A DNA stretch of 9,789 nucleotides from Alphaproteobacteria bacterium (lineage in GTDB: Bacteria > Pseudomonadota > Alphaproteobacteria > Micropepsales > Micropepsaceae), in contig JAPLPI010000327.1 in the NCBI GenBank assembly GCA_026400305.1, positions 1 through 9,789 on the forward strand. Direction: 5' to 3'. The first letter of the stretch is position 1. Each line of letters starts with the position of its first letter. A program made the position numbers and the translations under genes. This document shows, one piece after another, positions 4,902 through 9,789 of this stretch. The notes under the pieces are model-generated. The model saw only the letters and a program-made list of their open reading frames with translations. It was not told the DNA's origin and did no database searches.

Positions 4902-6296
4902 ATGCCCGACACACCAGTTTCCAACCTGCTCGAATTTACAGTCACATCATTGTCCGCCGCCCTCAAGCGCGCGGTGGAGGACCAGTTCGCGTTTGTCCGG
5001 GTGCGGGGCGAGATTTCGGGGCTGAAATTCCATTCCTCCGGCCATGTCTATTTCGACCTGAAGGACGACAAGGCTGTGTTGAATGCGGTGATCTGGCGCG
5101 GCAACACCGCCCGCCTGAAGATCCGCCCCGAAGCGGGCATGGAAGTGATCTGTACCGGCAAGCTGTCCACCTATGCCGGATCGTCGCGCTACCAGCTCAT
5201 CGTGGAGCAGGTGGAGCTGGCGGGCCTGGGCGCGCTGATGGCGATGCTGGAGGAGCGGCGCAAAAAGCTGGCCGCCGAAGGCCTGTTCGATGCGTCGCGC
5301 AAGAAGAAGCTGCCATTTTTGCCCGACGTGATCGGCGTGATCACATCGCCCACCGGCGCGGTGATCCGCGACATTATGCACCGGCTGGAGGCGCGCTTTC
5401 CGCGCCGGGTATTGCTGTGGCCGGTGGCAGTGCAGGGCGATAAGGCGGCCGCCGAGATCGCGGCCGCCATCACCGGTTTTAACGCCTTTGGTGCGCATCT
5501 GCCCAAGCCCGATCTCATCATCGTGGCGCGGGGTGGCGGCTCGGTCGAAGACCTGATGGCCTTCAACGAAGAGGCGGTGGTGCGCGCTGCGGCGGCCAGC
5601 ATGATCGCGCTGATCTCGGCGGTGGGGCATGAGACTGACACCACCTTGATCGATTTCGCCGCCGACATCCGGGCGCCCACGCCGACCGCCGCCGCCGAAC
5701 TGGCGGTGCCGGTGCGCACCGAGATTCTGGCGCAGACTATGGATTTCGAGCGCCGCATGCTGACCTGTTTCAGCAAGGGGCTGAAAGATCGTCAGCGTCA
5801 CCTGGCGCAACTGGTGCGGGTACTGCCCAAGGCCGAAAGCCTGTTCGCGGGGCCGCGCCAGCGGCTGGACCAGGCCAGCGAGCGGTTGGGACAATCTCTG
5901 CGCAAGAATTTGCAGGTCCATCGCGTGCAGTTCTTTCGGGCCGAAGCGCAGCTGCGCACCCGCATGTTGAAGGACCGCATGACGGTGTGCGGCGAGCGGG
6001 TGGCGGTACTGGGGACGCGCGCCGAACGGGCGCAGCGTGCGCGGCTGGCGCAGGCGCGGCGGCAGCTGGACGGGCTGACGCGGGTGTTGGACAGCGTGTC
6101 GCACAAGTCTGTGCTGGAGCGGGGTTTCGCGCTGGTGCGGGGCGAGGATGGCAAGGTGCGCCGCCGGGCCGCCGCGGTAAAGCTGGGCGAGGCGCTGACC
6201 CTGAGTTTTGCCGATGGCGACACGCCGGCGATGGCGGAGGGGGGGGGCGCCAGGGGCAAAACGAAAAAGCCCGCGGATCAGGGCTCGCTTTTCTGA
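4902..6296 (+). CDS. xseA: Exodeoxyribonuclease VII large subunit
   Basis: XseA with XseB forms exonuclease VII, which degrades single-stranded DNA from both ends into short oligonucleotides during repair. The N-terminal OB-fold spans about 8-105 (VRVRGEISG, SSGHVYFDLKD); the catalytic domain follows with GVITSPTGAVIRDI (145-158), ARGGGSVEDLMAFN (209-222) and SAVGHETDTTLIDF (239-252), then PTPTAAAELAVP. Residues about 275-400 form the long helical, XseB-binding region, and the tail ends in GSLF, like the GDLF tail of related XseA. The open frame extends back to 4779, but the extra 41 residues are proline-rich mirror of purD; ATG 4902 gives MPDTPVSNLLEFTV, the family N-terminus, and 464 residues. 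xseB is not in the window. A G9 tract lies near the 3' end. Confidence 0.95.
   Translation: MPDTPVSNLLEFTVTSLSAALKRAVEDQFAFVRVRGEISGLKFHSSGHVYFDLKDDKAVLNAVIWRGNTARLKIRPEAGMEVICTGKLSTYAGSSRYQLIVEQVELAGLGALMAMLEERRKKLAAEGLFDASRKKKLPFLPDVIGVITSPTGAVIRDIMHRLEARFPRRVLLWPVAVQGDKAAAEIAAAITGFNAFGAHLPKPDLIIVARGGGSVEDLMAFNEEAVVRAAAASMIALISAVGHETDTTLIDFAADIRAPTPTAAAELAVPVRTEILAQTMDFERRMLTCFSKGLKDRQRHLAQLVRVLPKAESLFAGPRQRLDQASERLGQSLRKNLQVHRVQFFRAEAQLRTRMLKDRMTVCGERVAVLGTRAERAQRARLAQARRQLDGLTRVLDSVSHKSVLERGFALVRGEDGKVRRRAAAVKLGEALTLSFADGDTPAMAEGGGARGKTKKPADQGSLF
6239..6247 (+). repeat. G9 homopolymer inside the 3' end of xseA
   Basis: Nine consecutive G residues cover the end of codon E446 and codons G447-G449 of xseA. 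Slippage here would replace the last 15 or so residues, including the conserved GSLF tail. Tracts this long can mutate by slippage and are also prone to sequencing error. Confidence 0.7.
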
Positions 6297-6320
6297 TATG
6301 CCATTGGATACAATAAGCCT

Positions 6321-6539
6321 ATGAACGTCATGGAACGCGACCAAGGTGAGGCTAGGCTTCACTATCTCGACGGAGAATATGAGATCGTTACGCCGGGCGG
6401 CTATGCCGCCTGTGCGGTGACGGGAACACATATTCCGCTGGATGCGCTGCGCTATTGGAGCGTGGACCTGCAGGAAGCCTATGCTAGCCCCGACATCGCC
6501 ACGGCACGGGCGCAGGAAAAGGGCTTGGCTCCGAAATGA
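6321..6539 (+). CDS. DUF2093 domain protein
   Basis: This 72-residue protein matches the DUF2093 pattern: a short N-terminus, then ARLHYLDGEYEIVTPGGY (11-28), CAVTGTHIPLDALRYWSV (31-48) and QEAYASP (51-57). The family is typical of Alphaproteobacteria, often next to xseA or lpxK, and has no known function. The pattern CAVTGxxIPL looks like the remains of a small zinc-ribbon-like fold, but only one Cys is present, so metal binding is doubtful. It starts 24 bases after the xseA stop codon; Met at 6321 and Met at 6330 are both possible and neither has a good binding site. Its stop codon overlaps the next gene as ATGA, implying co-transcription and coupled translation. Confidence 0.85.
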   Translation: MNVMERDQGEARLHYLDGEYEIVTPGGYAACAVTGTHIPLDALRYWSVDLQEAYASPDIATARAQEKGLAPK

Positions 6540-7375
6540 TGCGACGCCGCTTCTTTGTCGGCGCCTGTCTATCGTCTTTTGCCTCGCCCGTATGGGCGAT
6601 GCCAGAAAAGCTCATCCGATTCTCCATCACCGGCGCGATGAGCCAAGGCAGTTTGGTCATGGGCAGCGCTCCGCCCGGTTCTGTGGCGGCGCTGGATGGC
6701 CGCCCCTTGCGCGTCACCACCGACGGGCGCTTTGCTTTCGGCTTCGGGCCCGATCAGACCAAGCCGGTGCAGGTGACGGTGCGCTATCCCGAAGGCGGCG
6801 GCGACAGCCGCAGCTTTACGCCGTCGGTGCGCACCTACGATATCCAGCACGTCAACGGTCTGCCGCAGAACACGGTGACGCCGCCGCCGGAAGTGGCCGA
6901 GCGTATCGCCCGCGAGGCAGAGACCATCTACCTGGCGCGGCTCACTGACAGCGACGGCAATGATTTCCTGTCCGGCTTTGACTGGCCGGCGCCCGGCATC
7001 GAAAGCGGAATTTTTGGTAGCCAGCGTATCGACAATGGCACGCCCATGTCGCCGCATTACGGCGTGGACATGGCCGCGCCCACCGGCACGCCAATTCATG
7101 CGCCGGCCGATGGCGTGGTCAGCGTGAGTGACGATTATTATTTGAATGGTGGTTTCACCCTTATCGATCACGGCCATGGTGTGTCCACGTCATACCTGCA
7201 TCAGAGCAAGCGGCTGGTGAAGGTGGGCGAGGCGGTCAAGCGCGGCCAGCGCATCGGCCTGATCGGCGCCGCCGGCCGCGCAACCGGCCCGCATCTGCAT
7301 TGGGCGATGAACTGGTTCCAGGTGCGGCTGGACCCGTCGCTGTCGACGCGCAAGCCAAAGCCGGACCCGCTTTAG
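6536..7375 (+). CDS. Exported M23-family (LytM-type) peptidase
   Basis: M23 metallopeptidases cut peptide cross-links in peptidoglycan; some lack activity and instead activate amidases. The 279-residue product has an export signal MMRRRFFVGACLSSFASPVWA, probably cleaved after residue 21; RRRFF resembles a twin-arginine motif, so Tat export is possible. A beta-rich region spans about 25-105. The zinc-site pattern is complete: H174-x3-D178 (HYGVD), the YLHQS motif with H222, and the HLH of GPHLHW (H253, H255), so it should be catalytic. Typical neighbours such as GTPIHAPADGVV and GAAGRATGPHLHW fit. ATG 6536 overlaps the DUF2093 stop codon; the next codon is also ATG. Its end overlaps the methyltransferase gene on the other strand by four bases. 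The target in the cell wall is unknown. Confidence 0.9.
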   Translation: MMRRRFFVGACLSSFASPVWAMPEKLIRFSITGAMSQGSLVMGSAPPGSVAALDGRPLRVTTDGRFAFGFGPDQTKPVQVTVRYPEGGGDSRSFTPSVRTYDIQHVNGLPQNTVTPPPEVAERIAREAETIYLARLTDSDGNDFLSGFDWPAPGIESGIFGSQRIDNGTPMSPHYGVDMAAPTGTPIHAPADGVVSVSDDYYLNGGFTLIDHGHGVSTSYLHQSKRLVKVGEAVKRGQRIGLIGAAGRATGPHLHWAMNWFQVRLDPSLSTRKPKPDPL

Positions 7376-8052
7376 GCGGGTTTCCCCACGTAACATTTGC
7401 CATCCGTGTTCTCGAACACGGTGTGGGTATTGGTGGTAAAGAATTCGTCGAACGCCTGGCGCACTTCCGGCCACTTGCCTTGGCCGATGATGGGCTTGCT
7501 GAAGTAATCGTCTCCCACCAGCACGCCGCCATCCTTTAGTTGCGGCCACCAGGCCTTCAGGTCGGCCATCACCGAATGATAGTCGTGCCCGGCATCGATG
7601 TGCAGCACATCGGGACGTATGTCTTTTTCCTTGAGCAGCTGGAAGGCGTTGATGGAATCCAACGGCAGCGGCACCACGAAGTTCTGCAGGCTTTCGTTGA
7701 CGATGTTGGCGGCGAACTTGTGGTAGAGGCGGGGATAGCCGAACTCGAAATCCAGGTCGGGAATGAACTTCTCCCACAGATAATGCTCGGACGAGCCCAG
7801 CCATGTGTCGATGGCGATCACCAACGCGTTCAGCTTCAGCCGCTGGATCTCCTTGGCCAGGGTGACGACCGAGGCGCCTTTCCACACGCCGACTTCCACC
7901 ACGATGCCGGGCTGTGCCTGGTTGATGGCGCGCGCCAGATAGGGGTGCTGGGAATGCCAGCCCTGCAGGTCGGTGGTCCCTCCGGCGGGAAAATCCTTCA
8001 GCGGATCGCGGCCGAAGAACAGCTGGTCCAGGAGGTGTTGGCGTGTGCTCAT
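7372..8052 (-). CDS. Class I SAM-dependent methyltransferase, Methyltransf_24-like
   Basis: This 226-residue cytoplasmic protein has the Rossmann methyltransferase layout: motif I VVEVGVWKGASVVTLA (51-66), an acidic strand end AIDTW (80-84) for ribose binding, PDVLHIDAGHDYHSVMADL (147-165) and LKDGGVLVGDDYF (172-184). The IDAGHDY and GGVLVGDDY motifs, which carry acidic residues and a His able to bind metal, are like those of the Methyltransf_24/CmcI-type enzymes, including O-methyltransferases acting on sugars and antibiotics. The open frame reaches back to 8403, but the added part mirrors the acyltransferase; ATG 8052 is the natural start and overlaps the acyltransferase stop codon as ATGA. 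This coupling places it last in the lpxK operon and hints at an envelope glycolipid or polysaccharide substrate, which is inference only. Confidence 0.8.
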   Translation of the reverse strand: MSTRQHLLDQLFFGRDPLKDFPAGGTTDLQGWHSQHPYLARAINQAQPGIVVEVGVWKGASVVTLAKEIQRLKLNALVIAIDTWLGSSEHYLWEKFIPDLDFEFGYPRLYHKFAANIVNESLQNFVVPLPLDSINAFQLLKEKDIRPDVLHIDAGHDYHSVMADLKAWWPQLKDGGVLVGDDYFSKPIIGQGKWPEVRQAFDEFFTTNTHTVFENTDGKCYVGKPA

Positions 8053-9002
8053 GACTTTTTCTCTGCTCGAGCGTGCAACAGGGCAATATCGCGTGGTGTC
8101 GTCCAGCGATTGTGAATCCACAGCCACTGGCCGGGATTGGCGCGCACCATCTCCTCGATGCGGGCCTGGATGGCGGCGGTCAGGCGCGCCACGTCCTCGG
8201 TCTCGTCGCCACTTGTGTTGAATTCCAGTTCCGGTTGTACCGTGACGTGAAATCTCGAGCCCCCGACGCGGCGATTGGCGGCCATGATGATGTGGGCGCC
8301 CATCTTCAGGGCCAGGGCGGCGGGCGCCGGCGTGGTCAGGGCGTCGCGGCCGAAGAAGGGCACGGCGATTCCTTCTCGAAATTTCTGGTCCACCAGCATG
8401 CACAGCATCTTGCCCGCCTTGAGCTGCGCCACCATCGGGCGCGCCGCATTGTGCTTGACGATCATGGTATCGGGACCGTTGATGCGGCGCTGGCGCGCCA
8501 CCCAGGCGGCGACATAGGGATTGTTGGGCGGCCGCACCACGGCGGCGCCGTCGAAGCCTAGTTGCCCGGCCAGAATCGGCAGAATCTCCCAGTTTCCCAG
8601 ATGCGCCGACAGGAAGATAACCGGTTTCTGCTTCAGATCTTCAAGGCTCATGCCGGGCGGCAAGCTGTAGGTGATGCGCGGGTCATCGCCCTTGGGCGAG
8701 AAGCGCGCCAGGTGCGGATATTCGCCTACCACCTGGCCCAGATTGTCCCACATGCTGCGGCGTATGCGGTTGCGTTCGTCGGCGGTCATCTCCGGGAATG
8801 CGGCCGCCAGGTTGGCGCGCGCCACGCGATCGGGCGGCAGCAGCGAAAAAATGTTGCGCCCGATCCAGCCGCCCAGTCCTGAAGCTGTCTCTGGTCCCAG
8901 CATGCGGAACATGCCCATGAAGGCGAAAAACAGTGCCGCCTCCGCGCCATAGCGCAGCTTCTGACCCCAGGGCAGGGCGGCGGGCAGACCGGGTTGCGTC
9001 AT
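8049..9002 (-). CDS. Lipid A secondary acyltransferase, LpxL/HtrB family
   Basis: LpxL/HtrB-type enzymes move an acyl chain from acyl-ACP to the hydroxyl of a primary acyl chain on lipid A at the inner face of the inner membrane. The 317-residue product has a hydrophobic N-terminal anchor (EAALFFAFMGMFRML, about 21-35), the catalytic H-x4-E motif HLGNWE (134-139), DQKFREGIAVPFFGRDALT (205-223) and the family end motif NPGQWLWIHNRW (289-300). ATG 9002 starts 10 bases after the lpxK stop codon; an in-frame TTG at 9038 would overlap lpxK and is less likely. It sits between lpxK and the methyltransferase, supporting a role in lipid A. Which position it acylates, and hence lpxL versus lpxM, cannot be told, so I leave the symbol blank. 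Confidence 0.88.
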   Translation of the reverse strand: MTQPGLPAALPWGQKLRYGAEAALFFAFMGMFRMLGPETASGLGGWIGRNIFSLLPPDRVARANLAAAFPEMTADERNRIRRSMWDNLGQVVGEYPHLARFSPKGDDPRITYSLPPGMSLEDLKQKPVIFLSAHLGNWEILPILAGQLGFDGAAVVRPPNNPYVAAWVARQRRINGPDTMIVKHNAARPMVAQLKAGKMLCMLVDQKFREGIAVPFFGRDALTTPAPAALALKMGAHIIMAANRRVGGSRFHVTVQPELEFNTSGDETEDVARLTAAIQARIEEMVRANPGQWLWIHNRWTTPRDIALLHARAEKKS

Positions 9003-9012
9003 GGGCTTTGGG

Positions 9013-9789
9013 CTAGGCCCTGGGGGCGACGCTGTCAAGCAAACGCTCTATTGCATGTGTGTCATCAAAGACTGCGGCGATTTTCAGCATGCGGATACCT
9101 TTGCGCTGGGCGGTGGACAGGCGCACAAAATCCTTTTCGGTGGTGACCAGCATGGCCTCGCCCGCCACGGCGCGCAGCTGGACGATTTCATCCTCGGTAT
9201 AGGGATGATGGTCGGGAAAGAAACAGTTGCCGGTGACAGTCGCGCCGCTGTCTTCCAGCGAAGCGAAGAATTTTTCAGGCCGCCCGATGCCGGCAAAGGC
9301 GAACGCTGTCTTGCCCGCAAAGGCATCGCCCTCAGCTTTGAGATGGGCGCGCAGCACGGGACCGCTGTAACCGCCAAGATCGGGTGCACTGTCGCCGACG
9401 AGTATTACTGCATTGGCGCGGGCCAGACCTTGCGCCACCGGCTCGCGCAAGGGGCCGGCGGGAATTTGATAGCCATTGCCGAACCCCGTCTCGGCATCCA
9501 CCACCACCAGCGACAGCTTCTTGGCGATCGAGAAGTTCTGGTGTCCGTCGTCCATCACGATGACGGTGGCGCCTTTCTCCCTGGCCAGCTGCGCGCCGGC
9601 GGCGCGATCGCGCGCCACGATGGTGGGTGCAGTGCGCGCCAGCAACAGGGCTTCATCGCCCATCACCGCTGCGCTGTGGCCGCGTGACGCCAGGGCGGGG
9701 CCGCGTTCGGTGCCGCCATAACCGCGCGTGAGGAAATAAGGCTTGTGACCCTTGGCGCGCAGAATCTCGGCGATCGCGATGGCGATGGG
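9013..9789 (-). CDS. lpxK: Tetraacyldisaccharide 4'-kinase (partial, 5' end cut)
   Basis: LpxK is the inner-membrane kinase that adds the 4'-phosphate to the tetraacyldisaccharide, giving lipid IVA. The reading frame is open to the window edge; 258 residues are present, starting PIAIAIAEILRAKGH, just after where the family's Walker A (GGTGKTP) would be. Visible family motifs include LTRGYGG, VMGDEALLLA, VIVMDDGHQN (the DDG/Q motif), GFGNGYQIPAGPLREP, FPDHHPYTEDEI and TTEKDFVRL. The N-terminal membrane segment and P-loop are outside the window. The internal Met at 9666 is not the start, since the RGYGG motif precedes it. Its stop codon is followed after 10 bases by the acyltransferase, so they form one operon. 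Confidence 0.93.
   Translation of the reverse strand, partial: PIAIAIAEILRAKGHKPYFLTRGYGGTERGPALASRGHSAAVMGDEALLLARTAPTIVARDRAAGAQLAREKGATVIVMDDGHQNFSIAKKLSLVVVDAETGFGNGYQIPAGPLREPVAQGLARANAVILVGDSAPDLGGYSGPVLRAHLKAEGDAFAGKTAFAFAGIGRPEKFFASLEDSGATVTGNCFFPDHHPYTEDEIVQLRAVAGEAMLVTTEKDFVRLSTAQRKGIRMLKIAAVFDDTHAIERLLDSVAPRA

Noticed and set aside
4947..6431. 494-codon - strand ORF opposite xseA
   Set aside because: It is a high-GC mirror frame full of His, Arg and Gln; the + strand has every exonuclease VII motif.
6566..6568. Cys11 of the M23 peptidase as a lipoprotein attachment site (VGAC)
   Set aside because: Arginines lie too close before it and the hydrophobic core would be too short; cleavage after PVWA fits better.
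9001..9687. 228-codon + strand ORF opposite lpxK
   Set aside because: lpxK motifs on the - strand are continuous; this frame has no family resemblance.
1..9789. CRISPR array, transposase, integrase, tRNA, rRNA or toxin-antitoxin pair
   Set aside because: No regular spaced repeats, transposase motifs, terminal inverted repeats, tRNA-like folds or toxin families were seen on either strand.

Overview
The window is high-GC bacterial chromosome of alphaproteobacterial type. The markers are xseA followed directly by a DUF2093 gene (a family centred on Alphaproteobacteria), an rluB/tadA divergent pair, and an XseA whose N- and C-terminal ends resemble alphaproteobacterial exonuclease VII. The genus cannot be fixed from sequence alone. 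Gene density is high, start codons include TTG and GTG, and several neighbours overlap by 4 bases.

Layout. Bases 1-52 are the last codons of a + strand short-chain dehydrogenase/reductase (SDR). Bases 53-436 hold no gene I can support, and a strong two-way terminator sits at 437-466. Next comes a - strand exported Sel1-repeat gene broken by one extra base (487-1078), a doubtful Met/Lys-rich + strand ORF (1182-1415), and a small unknown - strand gene (1446-1679) downstream of rluB (1714-2475). tadA (2491-2946, +) starts 15 bp from rluB on the other strand. A PAP2-type membrane phosphatase (2943-3563, -) lies downstream of purD (3595-4857, -). Divergent from purD is the + strand run xseA (4902-6296), DUF2093 (6321-6539) and an exported M23 peptidase (6536-7375). 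From the right edge a - strand lipid A run enters: lpxK (cut by the window edge), a LpxL/HtrB-like acyltransferase and a small SAM methyltransferase, ending at 7372.

How the genes work together. Three themes appear. RluB and TadA modify 23S rRNA and tRNA; PurD (purine synthesis) and XseA (DNA repair) are housekeeping. LpxK adds the 4'-phosphate of lipid A, the acyltransferase adds a secondary acyl chain, and the methyltransferase is translationally linked to it but has no known substrate. The M23 peptidase and PAP2 protein also act at the envelope but are not tied to that run by sequence.

No mobile element, CRISPR array, tRNA or rRNA was seen, and I found no clear new multi-gene system. The points most worth a second look are an Asn in place of the zinc-binding His of TadA, a broken Sel1 gene repairable by removing one base, a changed GPE-type motif in PurD, a G9 tract near the 3' end of xseA, a recurrent GGGGGGCGCC 10-mer, and the methyltransferase coupled to lipid A genes.
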